From contig FWCC01000013.1 in NCBI GenBank assembly GCA_900169235.1, forward strand, positions 24,635-88,634: a stretch of DNA of 64,000 nucleotides, given 5' to 3'. Of the stretch, positions 11,240-22,702 are shown piece after piece. The notes beneath the pieces are model-generated. The model saw nothing but the letters and a program-made list of their open reading frames with translations, had not been told where the DNA came from and made no database searches. The translations under genes were made by a program, and so were the position numbers. Within the stretch, counting starts at the first letter, position 1. Each line of letters starts with the position of its first letter. Source of the stretch: Zarea fungicola. Lineage: Eukaryota > Ascomycota > Sordariomycetes > Hypocreales > Cordycipitaceae.

Positions 11240-14200
11240 TTTGACGCGCGATATCTGATGTTGATGCTTGTATATCGAGTCATCTGCTAGGTTTTGTTCT
11301 GTGTGTTGCCGGAGCTATTCGTGACTAAGGTAAGCACTCAATCCAGCGAATCGTGATTGAGAGTGTCGCGAGTGAACAAGACGTTGTCGTCGTTGAGCTG
11401 AACTTATATATGGAAAGTCGGTTTTGTTGCCTTGACAAGATTTGTCGATATCTATAGGCCACAACGTTGATCTGCCTCTTCAACTAAAAGCGCCACGAAG
11501 CTGCCTAGGCGCCCGGCCCCTTATTAATGTTATTTCGTATACGCGAAATCATGGGACACCCAACGGAGGCAGATCACAAACGGAGTTGATAGGGAAAGCA
11601 AAAACAGCCTCAGTGGAGAGTGTCAAAAGGGTGTGTGGGCAGACTGAAGTCGATTCCTCACCTTGAAACTATCAGCCCAGCGAAAGCCAATGCACCCCTC
11701 CCCCCTTGCTCACGATTGGGAACTCCTGCACATTATTATTAGTTACACCAATTTATGATGGCGGCGTACAAAGGAGCAGCCCCCGATCTACCAGACATAT
11801 GAGCCGCCGCCGGCGGACCGCCCGCCCTTCTTCATGTGTTGGGGTGGTGTTATTTGAACCACTTGTCCTCGATGGGCCGAAAGTGGAAACAAGATGGCTT
11901 TTACACCGTAACTAGACCTCCGTCCTCCGCGATGGGGTCCATCAGCGGCAAAACGTGGTTGGTTGGGTTGGTGGGAGAGGGGCCAAGCTCCAGTACTCGA
12001 ATGGATTGCTTGGATTTCATCTCAACGAACCCGTTGGGTTATTCGTGTAAACGGCCCCATTCCGCACCCTAAACATTGGGGGGCTTGAGTTTCTTCCGCA
12101 CGCTTGTACCCTTGTGGAATCCGAGTCCTGGCCGGCCCATCACTGACCTTGTTTTGGTTCCCAGGCTGAAAAGAAACAAGGGAGATAAAGCCACCCGTGC
12201 GTCTTTTTCGCCCACCAGCGTGTCAACCTTGCATGGTTGGACCCCCTGTCACGGCAGTCAGGCAGCATCAAAGTTTGTGGGGGAGAGATGAATGGGCTTG
12301 TCAGGGCACTAGGATTTGCTCCAGAGGCGTTCAACTGTCGCGCGTGAATATCACTCGGAAAAGTCTAGCGTCAATCGAGCCGGTCAAGCTCGCATTGATC
12401 CCGTATATCGGCCCAGGCGGAGCCTTCTATTTTCTAGAGACACTCATCAGCGAATGATGGGAGAAGAGTAACGAAACTAGCAGTTTGTTTATGACTGCGT
12501 ATGCAATGTGATCTAGAATCGGAATCATTCTTCTCCTGCAGCTACGTTGCAACCAAAAGTCTATCCTGATCCACACACACTCGCACGTACAGGATCTCAG
12601 AACACAACCTGCAGAAATGTGTCGTCCTGGACTTGAACGCAATTTGATTTATGATTCAAAGAAAATAATAAAGTGTGCGCACATGGCCGGGGGCCAAGGA
12701 CTTTTTCCACTTTACATTTCGCATCCGCCAGCCACATATTAGTCCCTTTTCCCCCGGTCCCGTCCAAGAAAGCGCGTGCCACTAGAGAGGACAATATTGG
12801 ACCAATGATTACAACTCCGCCCATGCTTAGAGACTAAGCTTTTCAGCCTCATGGAGCATCCTTTTGACTTCTTTTACACAGAACAGGCCCGACCTCCTAT
12901 GCAACACTTCACAGTGTAGCATTTGGCGCCCTCACCACCTAATAGCCTCGTCGCTTGGGCAAGCTGAGAACGCCACCTCAGGTCTCCGCCTGCCACCAGT
13001 GCCGCTGCGGGCGTTCTTCGTGTCTGCGTGATAGTTGGCCGATGCTGCCGGGGGCAGGCAAAACTGCAGAATCAAGGCATCTTGACCCTTTTTAGGATCA
13101 CCTTGCATGTAAGAGAGTAATTGTGTACATATGATACGGAGATACACGTCGGCCGACAAATAACCCCGTGTGAATGCACTCTGGTCCTCATCAACACGCG
13201 GCAGAAGCAAGGGGGCTTGCCTGTCTTTCAGCACAATCGGCTGATATCACAACGGGTCACCGTGTTGTCGTACACAATTTCGAATACTCCCAATCAGTTC
13301 GAGTTTCCCACCACTCATACATCTGGAGGCTACACGCCGTAGGGCAAGACTTGTTGCCTCCCTGCCCCCTGTCCCCCGAATCCCGCGGCCTGAACTGCAT
13401 GTAATATATGTGTGTCTGAGTTGCTATTACTTTTTGCACTCAGCCTTCCCTCTGCCGGCCGGGGCACACGGAGGAGGCACACCACGCTTCTGCGGTCAAG
13501 ACCACGCGGAACCCCTGGGCCAGCCCCCAGCGCTCGATTGGGCAATTTTTGGCGGGTTCAAGGGCCTGGGGCCACGCCAATTCTCAAGGGCAGAATTTAC
13601 TGAAAGACTGAGTTTACTCCGTAGTTATTGATTCTATACTCCGAAAAACTGACATCATTCCAAAGTTGTTTTTAATTCACCGATTCTCCGCCTCATCCGA
13701 GCATGCCTGTAACAAAAACAGCCATAATAGGAAGGTCGGTCCTGGTCGGCTGTAGGAAGAATAAAGAGGCAGTTATTGAGCCGCTTTTATTATGCCTAAA
13801 TCTAATATTATGCTTGAGAGTCTTAAGATTTTCTGTGCTCCCTGCATACACTGCATCATGTACCCGTCCAACGTGTGTCATCCAAAAGCCAAGACGGCAT
13901 CGAGACGAATGCCGCGGACCCCTAAGAGACACGCCAAGAGGAACAGAGACTAATAAAGGAAATGGCGTTGCGGCGTATGAGAACGCTGCGAGCCAGTAAT
14001 AACAAAGACTGGTTTAAACCCGACGACGCCGTAATTACTTAACAACAGATGCCGCAGGCAGACAGCTCGCTCAATTCAAAGACTGAACCAGGGCCCCCGA
14101 TGCCCATGCCACATGGTAAATGAATGATCGGATCCGTTCCGCTCCGCGCCCCCAAGGCCCGCAGGGGAAACAGAGGGAGAGTGGTGTGGTGTGACAGGGT

Positions 14201-15355
14201 TCACCAATATGTGAGTTTTTATTGACAACGCCGCCCAGCTGAAGCCCTCTTTTCCCTTTTTGAGGCGGATTTTCTTGGCACAATTGTTGCAACTCTGTCA
14301 GTTATTGCCCTCTTTCAATCTTTCTATCCCATGTAATATACCCCCGCCCCTCTCCTCTCGTCTACCTTGCATGATGCGCCGGCGGCGTATGCAGCATCTT
14401 TCACTAGGGAGCGTCGCGCCTTGTTGCAGATTTTAGCGCCCCCCCTCAAACTTATACACCACCCATGCTGTCCGTTTTTTTGGAGGCGGAAAAAGAAGAT
14501 GATTAGAACGACCAGCAAGGTGCCCAATGCTTCAGCTGCGGTTCGCCCTACCGGCGGTCTCGTTAACCGTACACGGTTAAGCCATTTCTGCAGTTGTGGC
14601 TGGCCACTGTCCTGTTAATGGTCCATTCCTGTGCATGGGCGTGGGTGTGCCTGCGGTGCCTAGTTTGTTTTGCCATTATCCAGCGCGGCATATGGGAACA
14701 CTCCGATCAGTCACCTTCGGTAAGCGAGCGATGTGATGAGCGGCAATGATATCTTATCCACGGATCAAATCTATGCTAGTGCTGCTCTTGGGCTGGTCGT
14801 ATAGGTTTTAATCTAACGTGTCATTTTACGTGCTATACTACCACACCTTGCCACTCGTGTCTACTGGTATACGCTGGTTATACCGCACAGAAGCTACAAT
14901 GGTCTTTTCACGTCCTCGGGCTCCCATGTACGGCCTCCGGATGCTATCCCGGTGCGTCAAGTATACCAGGACTGTCCTTAGCAGCCACATGACGTAAAGA
15001 TCATGGCGACTTGCATGTAACATGGAAGCTGTTAATCAAAAAATACGGTTTCATTTATTCTTTTGCGACGAGCCGCTCATTACACTCCTCTGCACCACGA
15101 ATCCCGCACTTGCACTTGCCGACTTGATCCTAGAGCAACGACGCCGGTGCAGGTCGTGAGGCAGATTTCTGCACGCACAAACCATTCTTCACCTACACCA
15201 GGCTTTTTTTTGCTCTTGCCATTAATAAGTAGTCGTACATGTAACGTATATCTCATGCAGCCTGTAAAGAGTATGCGGCATCCCTCCTGCCGAGAGTGTG
15301 CCAGGTGCATCAAAGCCGTCCTCCGACTCGTGCATGCGCCGCCAGCGCATCACAT
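11240..15355. other. 4.1-kb stretch with no recognisable gene
   Basis: Many short frames occur on both strands (up to about 100 codons). None has splice partners, typical codon use or a familiar motif, and they overlap one another in different frames. I see no long repeats, terminal repeats, rRNA or tRNA-like B boxes. It could hold a long non-coding RNA or decayed sequence. Confidence 0.4.
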
Positions 15356-16237
15356 TTAATCACGCAGCGTAGACATGCCAACGCCGTCAAAGAGGGGCAT
15401 CAGGAACGTATCCAGACGCTCGCTCTTGGCGGCCAGCTCATTGTATTCGCGCAGCCTCGCCAGGTCGCTGTCCTGGCTGTACTGGCTGGGCTGGTGGTGC
15501 TTGACGCCCGTGGCCCACGGGTTCTGCTCGCTCTCGTTGGCGACGAGGCCGCGGCGCAGGACGTTGTCGGCGAGGATGACGCCGCCTTTGCGCAGGAGCC
15601 GCGACGCCGCTCCGGCCTGCGACTTTTCCAGAATGGTGCGCAGGTACGACGGATACCCAGACTTTTGCGCATCGATAAAGATGAGATCAAACGGTTCCTC
15701 TGGGTTCAGTTTTGCCAGCCTATCCGGACCAAAAGAGAAAAAAAAGAGTTTTAGCTACAACTGCTCCGCGATACTTTTTGTTGACCAGATCTCTGACTTT
15801 CATGCCAGCGCCACAAAATAATGGCAAGTATTGAGTAGAACTTACGTTTCGAGGGCATCGCCTTTGATCACTTCTACATTCTCCACGCCGTTCTCCTTGA
15901 GTGCCTTTCTCGCTTCCACCGCATACTCTTCCTCAAACTCGAGAGTCGTCACCTTGCCATCCTTGCCCACGGCGTGCGCCCACACCATTGCCGAGAACCC
16001 GATGAATGTGCCAATCTCGAGCACGCGCTTTGCGCCAATGGTCCGCGTGAAATACGCTTGGAATTGCCCCTGCAGAGTGGAGGTCATATACTCACTGCGG
16101 GGGTGGTTGGCGACGATGGTGGCATGGTAGTCGGTTATGAACTTGGGCAGCCCGTCCGAGTTGGTCGTTGAGTATTCAATGACGCTCTTGGTGACGTCGT
16201 CGTTGCTGTAGAGCGCGTTTGTGTTGGCTGACTTCAT
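15356..16237 (-). CDS. SAM-dependent O-methyltransferase (catechol/caffeoyl-CoA OMT family)
   Basis: Two exons, 16237..15846 and 15719..15356, are joined by a GTAAGT...GGATAG intron of 126 nt. They give 251 aa, close to the usual length of methyltransf_3 family enzymes. The SAM-binding motif I is VLEIGTFIGFSAMVWA, followed by the acidic TTLEFEEEYA strand. The conserved metal-site segment FDLIFIDAQKSGYPSYL comes next, with the later Asp-Asn in GGVILADNVLRRG. These enzymes transfer a methyl group from SAM to a catechol-like hydroxyl, with a divalent cation. The start at MKSANTNALYSNDD is the first ATG and aligns with the usual family start. No biosynthetic cluster genes are adjacent, so the substrate is unknown. 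Confidence 0.85.
15720..15845 (-). other. Intron of the O-methyltransferase gene
   Basis: The 126-nt intron has a consensus GTAAGT donor and a pyrimidine-rich tract of mostly T before the GGATAG acceptor. Removing it restores the frame as GDALETLAKLNPEEPFD, directly before the metal-binding IFIDAQKSG segment. Confidence 0.75.
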
Positions 16238-19200
16238 ACTTTCTTGCTTCTTTTTGATGATGGATTTCAATTTGAACGTTGATGTGCTCTACGATTGCTT
16301 TATACCAAGTCTGGGTCGGCGTTAAATAGTCAGCGCCGAGGCACCCCGCATCACCAACTCGCAAAGCAAGCCAAACAACTAATGGCGCAACAACTTGAGG
16401 CGATGGCAGCAAAATACCTTGACCTAGTCGCCGAAGTCTTTAAATCATTGGCAGTCCGAAGATCGTGTCGCATTGGTTGCCTGGCGAAGTAATTAAGTAG
16501 CCAACTTTAGTAGCCGACTTACCGAATCGTCGTATTGCTACTCTCTCAACTAGTCAAAGATGAGCCCCTGCAAAAACAGACAACACAGAAGCTTCTACTA
16601 TAGGGTAAGTGAGCCTGCAAGTGTATATCCGACCAACACCGAGCTCATTGATTGGCAGGCTTTCCATTTACAAACGCAACTATGCATGCTGTCTTTGATT
16701 TGTAGTAAGCAGAAAGGGCTATTCAAGTTGCAAATCGGTGGTTCATAAGTTGGCCGCGGCAAAAAACCACGACATTCAACCAGCAACTCTCGACTTTGGA
16801 CACACAAGACAACAGGTTCGTACTAACTTTGAAGATGTTGATTAATTGCCAAGTAATAGTCGTAGTCTTTGGTTTCCTTCCTCCTGGGAAGTATCCTGAG
16901 TGATGTGACATGCCATACTCAAGAATGTTAGCAATCTGACGATAACACGCTCTGGGCGGAGAGCATACCCTGTTACAGATTACAGTGACTCTATTCTCTC
17001 AAGGCAATAATGAGTTAACGCAATGTTTTTGAATTTGTGAGAAGATTATTGGAGCTTCTCATGGTATTTGCCTGCCATCACCGGCTGTAGGCGCTGGATC
17101 TAAACGACAGATTCGGACTATCAAGTCACGAAGGACAGGCAAACTGGAGAGGAATGCGGTGGACGACGAAGAGCAAAGTATGCATGAATCAAAACTTTTT
17201 TATTTTCTGGTAGCCGTTCTGGGAGTAATCAACCGGTGACTGTGACACGACAAACTGTGAGACCAAACCCGGATGTCGAGTCTTTTGTGCCGAGCTGCAA
17301 TCCAGCTGTGATCCAGACTCGGTTCTCTCGGCAGATGGCCTCTTAACAACAGACAGAATGCAAGAACGGAGTTCAAAAGGGTTTTTTAATGTTATGTGTA
17401 ATATTATTGATACAATGTTGATTCTCAATCACCAAAGTCAAAGTGAAACGCTCCAGCTGCACATGGCTGGAGACACGTTTATACCGCGCAGCCTATTCAA
17501 GCCATCAAAGTCGAATAGCTCAAGTCACTGTTACTCGATTGCTTCCAGGAAATGATTTCAATATATTCCAGGTTAACTGTTTCCAGTTGGACCTCTTCGG
17601 CATACTGGCATGCTTCACAAGCCGAGACGTATCCATGAAACAAACCTCAGCCGACCACGGGACCCGACATAAACGATGACTTTGTGTTACGCATATATCC
17701 TCCTTCAAGTACAGACATGAAGAATCTGAATCTTACGCTGATTCTGCAGTCAAATATTTACCACCAGGCCCGGCGACAAGCCACTTGGAGAGCAGAATGT
17801 GTCTGACGCAGCCGAGTCCTGCTGTCCTGAGATGTACAAGTACTGGTAGTTTAAGCATTTCTGGTACCGTACTAAATTGTGTATAAAACAACTTCCTCTA
17901 TAGGGCATTGAAATATGGCATTTCTAAATACATTTGCGTATCTTCACCTGGCTGTCTGAAGGAGGCTGCACATTTCTGACAGGATTTCCAGATTCATTCG
18001 ATCAATGTGGTCAATGCGGTCAATGCGATCAAAGTCTTGCACCACACGATGATCATTCAACAGGCTAGTTCCTGACCAAAATTAGAGGCAAATGCAGGGC
18101 CTTACTCGAAAGTTAAGCAAGTACTTCAATTGCCATTCTGTGTTAACCGAGGGGTGTAGGCTCAGGCTCCATGTTGACAGGCTGTTCAGTCTAGTTGCTG
18201 CTGTGGATGAACAATTACCCAAAAAAATCTGAAATAAATGAAAGATGGCTGCCAAGCCTTTACATCCGATACTCCCTCAATACGACGGCACAAAAGCATG
18301 TACCCTACCACCTACCGCCTCGTAAAGAGACCGTGGCCGCGTCACATATCAATGCCTACCTACCCGGTACGGTAGAAATACTAGTTCAACTACAAGAGTC
18401 AGTCAGCCGCCTAGCTAGTTCTTTGCTGCATGTCGTACGACAGAACCTCGGTGCGACGACACGGCTTGCGTACTTTTTTTACTTTCGACTTTCCGTTGAC
18501 TGGGCAGGAAACTCGGCACTTTATCGAGACTCTGGATGCAGAAAAACTGTGGAAATCCATGACGCTAGGGTGTTCTCGCCATCCCTCCTTTTCCCTGCTT
18601 CCCCCACAGCGGAGATGCCTATGACTGAACCCTTCAAAAGTGTTGGAGCTGCAAAGAATGTCGTTTCCAACAGGATTGGCAAAAACTGGGTACAGAATAT
18701 CAGCGGGCCTTCTCTTGTCCAGGTGTCCAGCCAGCTTTGGCGTGTTGCATGACGGTTTTTTTGCCTCCCGGAAAGGCCACCGATATATCCGGGGCCAGAA
18801 AAGCACCAACCTTTTCGGTTTGCCCTTTCTATTGTTGACTCCATATATGTCGTGCGTTGATATCGTCATTTATATTATTAAAACATGAATTAAAAAAAAA
18901 CGCTGACTGTAGTGGCATTTTTTTTGTTCATTACTTGAAGCCACAAGCTTAGACAGAGGGTATTCCCCTCACCGCATCATAGAAAGGTGATTTCATTTCT
19001 TTCTCTTCTGTAGTTTGTGTGTCGCTGTCCTAGCATCCGTTTTCTGATTCGCCCTCGGCCACCATCACGTGGGGTGGTCGCAGCACAACGCGACCAGAGG
19101 CGACCCACCTGTGGCTCGAACCTAGTGGCCGAGGCAGGTACCTGACCCAGCGAGGTATAAGTACCGTTCTCAAGACGACCGTTGTAAAAAGTTCCTCACC

Positions 19201-19828
19201 ACGACTTCATCTTATTAATTTTCCTCTACCCCTTCCTGTCCCCTCTTTCTATATAGCCAATGACAAAAATGCCGCAACCACCCTCGCTTCAGCTCGACAA
19301 ATGAGGTGAAACACGGAGGAACAACCTGCCAATCTAGTGGGCCTCGTATTGTACAAGGCCCATGGTTCTCATGTGAAGGTATCTACACCCATCCCTGCGA
19401 GATAAACTCTAGAATTGCTTTCTTATAATTACTATGAGCAGAGGAATCTACTAGCTTACACGAACTAGGACTTCCTGTGGCCAGAAATAGGCATGCGGAG
19501 CAATGATGGGAGCTTCGGCGTTGAGGAGCAGAGTGCTGCCAGTGCTCTCAGATCTTGTCCGGAGCTTGCAGAGAATAGGCCGGCCTCTCCAAGCCACAAC
19601 GCGGCCACAACGAGGTCTTTTGATGGGCAACCCGCAGGCAAAGGGAGACGCCACGTTGCTAAGTCAGGAAGAACGTTCTACGTACGGTGTGGTGACAGTG
19701 CGCATACAGTACTCATAGCCTGAAAGCGCCTGGAAGAAGCACTCCTTCTTCTCGCATTTCCCTTCTACATCATTTTATACCCTGGCCAACAACAAATACT
19801 CACCCACCTTGTGGCAGCAGACAACAAT
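16238..19828. other. 3.6-kb stretch with no recognisable gene (core/accessory boundary)
   Basis: Short frames exist (for example one of 185 codons at 18195-18752 on the plus strand), but none has convincing coding character. A 9-bp motif of the type ATGNGGTCA is repeated three times near 18003-18030. The stretch separates the last ordinary metabolic gene from the island of unusual small genes. Confidence 0.4.
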
Positions 19829-21016
19829 ATGGAATCCAACCCGCCTATTTTTCTCCTTACTATTGAGCTTCTGTTTATGGTTTGTGACTATCTTGGCGTG
19901 GAAAATGTGTTTGCCCTTATGCTAAGCCAGAAAAGACTTGGCGAGAGCCTTCGGACTTATTTCCACGAATGCAATGCTAGCCAGTCAAACTCGTCTATGG
20001 CAAGACGGCAGGGGATTAACCTGTTGGCTCGAAACCGGCACGGTCTGACTATCCTACACTGCGCCATTTTTGAGGGTCGCAAGGAACTAATCGAGCTTTT
20101 GGTTGGCATGCGTGGCGATCAGGTCAACACGGAGTGCAGCGATGGTATATGGTCCCCACTCAAACTCGCCACGACTATGGATGACCACGAAACTGTACAG
20201 CTCCTTGTGACTCACGGCGCTGTCGACGAGGATGGCTACTTGCTACTCAAAGCCTGCCAGCAAGGCAGATATAAGATTCTGCGCGCGCTGCTGCAGGCCC
20301 CCAAACCCAACTTCGACTTTACTGACAAAGTTGACCTTAACCCTCTCGACTTGGCTGTGGAGTCTGGCAGCCTTGCGACAGTCCAGACGCTTCTTACCGA
20401 CCCTCGAATACAAACGAGCCAGTGCAGCTGGATGCTGGGTACGACCAGGCAAGTACGGGATGCCCCAATACTGCGTGCTATTACCCTGGGTAAACCGGAA
20501 ATCGTTAAAGAGCTTCTTTCAGCTGGATTCCGTGCTCAAAATATGGACCTCGGTATGGCGTTGAAACTCGGGAATGAGAAAGTTGTTTCAGAGCTCCTCG
20601 CCACTGGAATTGAGCTGTGTCGTGCAAAATGGGGGAGTTCCACTGCTCTTATTTGTGCCACAGAAGGTGGTTTAGAGAAGGCTGTTCGAGAACTTCTCCC
20701 TATCGCTAATACCATGGAGCAACGGGCTGCTCTCATGAGTGCGGTAGCCTGTTCTCATTTTCACTTGCTCCCGCTATTCAAGGATATAAAAACGGATGAC
20801 AGTGAGACTTCCGACGTACACTTTTATCATGCACAAAAGAGCAAAGAGGAATCACGATTGGTTGCTCGGCATACTTGGAAGGCAGAGAATGAGTGCTATC
20901 TAATGAACTTGTCATGGCTAAAGAGGGATATGTTGAAGATCCCGATTCATTACGATGAATTTAGGGCGCGTAGGAGTCCGGTGCACCATGTTGCCGCTCC
21001 CTTTGCCACTATGTAG
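19829..21016 (+). CDS. F-box-like / ankyrin-repeat protein
   Basis: The 395-aa frame starts at the ATG at 19829 (MESNPPIFLLTIELLFMVCD). The N-terminal segment LLTIELLFMVCDYLGVENVF resembles an F-box helix pair. From about residue 70 there are ankyrin-type helices: NRHGLTILHCAIFEGRKELI, then WSPLKLATTMDDHETVQLLV, then NPLDLAVESGSLATVQTLL, then later degenerate repeats. Such proteins are abundant in fungal accessory regions, and F-box forms usually act as SCF adaptors; the actual target cannot be read from sequence. A decayed copy of its later repeats lies at 35041-35128, which shows the gene family has moved or duplicated within this island. Confidence 0.75.
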   Translation: MESNPPIFLLTIELLFMVCDYLGVENVFALMLSQKRLGESLRTYFHECNASQSNSSMARRQGINLLARNRHGLTILHCAIFEGRKELIELLVGMRGDQVNTECSDGIWSPLKLATTMDDHETVQLLVTHGAVDEDGYLLLKACQQGRYKILRALLQAPKPNFDFTDKVDLNPLDLAVESGSLATVQTLLTDPRIQTSQCSWMLGTTRQVRDAPILRAITLGKPEIVKELLSAGFRAQNMDLGMALKLGNEKVVSELLATGIELCRAKWGSSTALICATEGGLEKAVRELLPIANTMEQRAALMSAVACSHFHLLPLFKDIKTDDSETSDVHFYHAQKSKEESRLVARHTWKAENECYLMNLSWLKRDMLKIPIHYDEFRARRSPVHHVAAPFATM

Positions 21017-21185
21017 TACCTTCAGAATCCCATCCCAGTCTAGCTGTGCCACCTGCGACTGAAGCTGACGATTTATTGTTTTTTTTACACCAATTACTTC
21101 ACCTCGCCTGTTTTATGCTCTGCCTTTCTAAACTAGCCCTCAAACCTTCATATAGAAACAGAGCATATACAAGACCATAAATAAC

Positions 21186-21447
21186 TAGTAAACTATAAAA
21201 GATATCCGAAGCTCTTTTTATTTTTTTTATTCTTTTTTTAAAAAAAAAAAGATTAGCTACTTTACGTAGCAAGGACCTAAAACGTTGTCTGTAGAACATG
21301 CCACCCATACAGTTGGTCTTTCGAAGGAAACTCTTGAAGCAAGAGGTTGCCTCGTTATTTTGCACCACATTTTGATAGTAATAGAGTAACATCGTAGAGT
21401 GTCTCTATCTACATTAATCGCCAGTAGACTATAAAAGATATCCAGAG
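21186..21447. repeat. Pair of ~28-bp direct repeats flanking AT-rich DNA
   Basis: The motif AACTATAAAAGATATCC with flanking bases occurs at about 21189-21213 and again, slightly diverged, at about 21423-21447. The ~210 bp between them are AT-rich with poly-A/T runs. It may be a fragment of a decayed repeat. Confidence 0.45.
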
Positions 21448-21647
21448 CCCGTTTAAAATATTAATACCCTACCTAGAGAGGACTCCATATAGTGTGTTGA
21501 GAACATGGCAGACTCATTTCCTCATAGCACTCGAAATAGAAAACATTTCACCCTACTGTTCGTCTTTCGTGGACCGGCTCCGTTCTTATCAGCTGCCAAA
21601 GGTATGTTTGAATCTATATATAAAATTTCATAACTAACAAGAGGCAG

Positions 21648-21869
21648 ATGCCAGGTGTACCTTTGACTCCCTGTGAAGTGAATGACAATGAGGCTTGGCC
21701 CGGGCAGATGCCAGGTGTACGTTGCCCTACCTGTGAAAAGAATGGCAAATTGGTTTGGGTAATTCCCGGCAGGCTTTGTGGTTATTGCGGTACAGCATGC
21801 GGGGTTGAACGTAATCTAAGTAATGACCCGAAGAAAGACAGTTTCATTCGGATCTATCTATTGAGTTAG
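21648..21869 (+). CDS. Short ORF with a Cys4 zinc-ribbon-like motif and a 60-bp internal duplication
   Basis: The 73-aa frame contains CPTC-x14-CGYC, a plausible zinc ribbon. The 17-bp sequence GCAGATGCCAGGTGTAC recurs exactly 60 bp later, and the flanking bases are also similar, so the 5' part is a tandem 60-bp duplication. A possible first exon (MADSFPHSTRNRKHF at 21504) with a good GTATGT donor lies just upstream. None of the visible acceptors keeps the frame, so the gene may be broken or the model wrong. Confidence 0.3.
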   Translation: MPGVPLTPCEVNDNEAWPGQMPGVRCPTCEKNGKLVWVIPGRLCGYCGTACGVERNLSNDPKKDSFIRIYLLS

Positions 21870-22240
21870 TACCGTAATTTTGTTAATTCTTTCCCGTCAA
21901 CTGTACCTCGTTCGCCGCGCAAGTAACTTTGCTCAAGTGCAGCTAGCCTGGACAGTTGGCCTAATCGGCTGCTCTTTGACTCTGCCACAGCTCCTACTCG
22001 GAAAATAGTGGCCAGATGAGCGCGTATGTCTACCGGAGTCGCTCGGTAAGTGGGATAAAAGTTGTGCAACTTGGCGGATGATACGATACCTTCTGAAGCA
22101 TGCTCGATTTTTAGCGTCAGTAGCAGCTTTTGACACTCCTCATCTGACAGGCTATGGAAGAAATCATTAAAGTAATTTGTTATAGCCTCGCTGTCCCCAA
22201 GCTTAATAGGGCGCAGGAGGACTGTTTTAGGGCCCTCCAT
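21866..22240 (-). CDS. Small protein of unknown function, 124 aa
   Basis: A single exon runs from the ATG at 22240 to the TAG/TAA region at 21866. The sequence begins MEGPKTVLLRPIKLGDSEAI and is predicted largely helical, with a charged N-terminus and a conserved-looking YRATPVDIRAHLATIFRVG segment. No signal peptide or membrane segment is visible, and no family is recognised. It overlaps the 3' end of the zinc-ribbon ORF by a few bases on the opposite strand. Confidence 0.5.
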   Translation of the reverse strand: MEGPKTVLLRPIKLGDSEAITNYFNDFFHSLSDEECQKLLLTLKIEHASEGIVSSAKLHNFYPTYRATPVDIRAHLATIFRVGAVAESKSSRLGQLSRLAALEQSYLRGERGTVDGKELTKLRY

Positions 22241-22369
22241 GCTCTGTGTAGATTTGCTGTGTGTCGAGGTTTGTTCTCACCTACAAGGAAGGGTAACCCT
22301 CAGTGCTTTCAGCTGTAAGCTAGGCGGTGGCAGAAAAATGCAACGTAATAGGTTAGTTGACGGATACGC

Positions 22370-22588
22370 TTGGTAATAGTAAGCCATGATGACTGGCGGT
22401 GGCTGTGTACTTGGCCACCTTGGAAGGCAGAGGACGAGGAATTGGTCTTAGAACACTACTGCCGAGTATCTAACATAATTGACATGTTGCGTTGGCAAGA
22501 TCCCAAGTTGAAAAATGGGCGATACCATTATGGGGCAGGGCGAAGGCCATATTCCCCAAATGTGTTCTACTACTGTTCCATCTTATAG
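22370..22588 (+). CDS. Possible exon or gene fragment, 72 codons
   Basis: The open frame HDDWRWLCTWPPWKAEDEEL...LKNGRYHYGAG has charged/aromatic protein-like character but lacks a convincing ATG. It begins after a GTAATAG sequence that could be an acceptor. The LKNGR-xx-YGAG motif recurs at about 58710 in a different accessory gene region. It may be an exon of an unassembled gene or a relic. Confidence 0.25.
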   Translation: MVIVSHDDWRWLCTWPPWKAEDEELVLEHYCRVSNIIDMLRWQDPKLKNGRYHYGAGRRPYSPNVFYYCSIL

Positions 22589-22702
22589 CTTCTTATTTAA
22601 GAATTCTAACTTAAGCAAGTGTGCATAACGTCGCTGCAAAACCGATATTGTATTTTGTATTCATCTCCGCCTTGTTCATACCCCGCGGGTTGTGAGGCAC
22701 AG

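Noticed and set aside
11240..15355. tRNA or 5S rRNA genes in the gene-free zone
   Set aside because: No GGTTCGANNCC-type B box paired with an A box at the right distance was seen on either strand.
15296..15821. Long plus-strand frames across 15.3-15.8 kb
   Set aside because: They are antisense shadows of the O-methyltransferase second exon, whose motifs are clear on the minus strand.
18195..18752. 185-codon plus-strand open frame
   Set aside because: Codon use and amino-acid composition are not protein-like, it overlaps equally long frames on the other strand, and no motif or splice partner was found.
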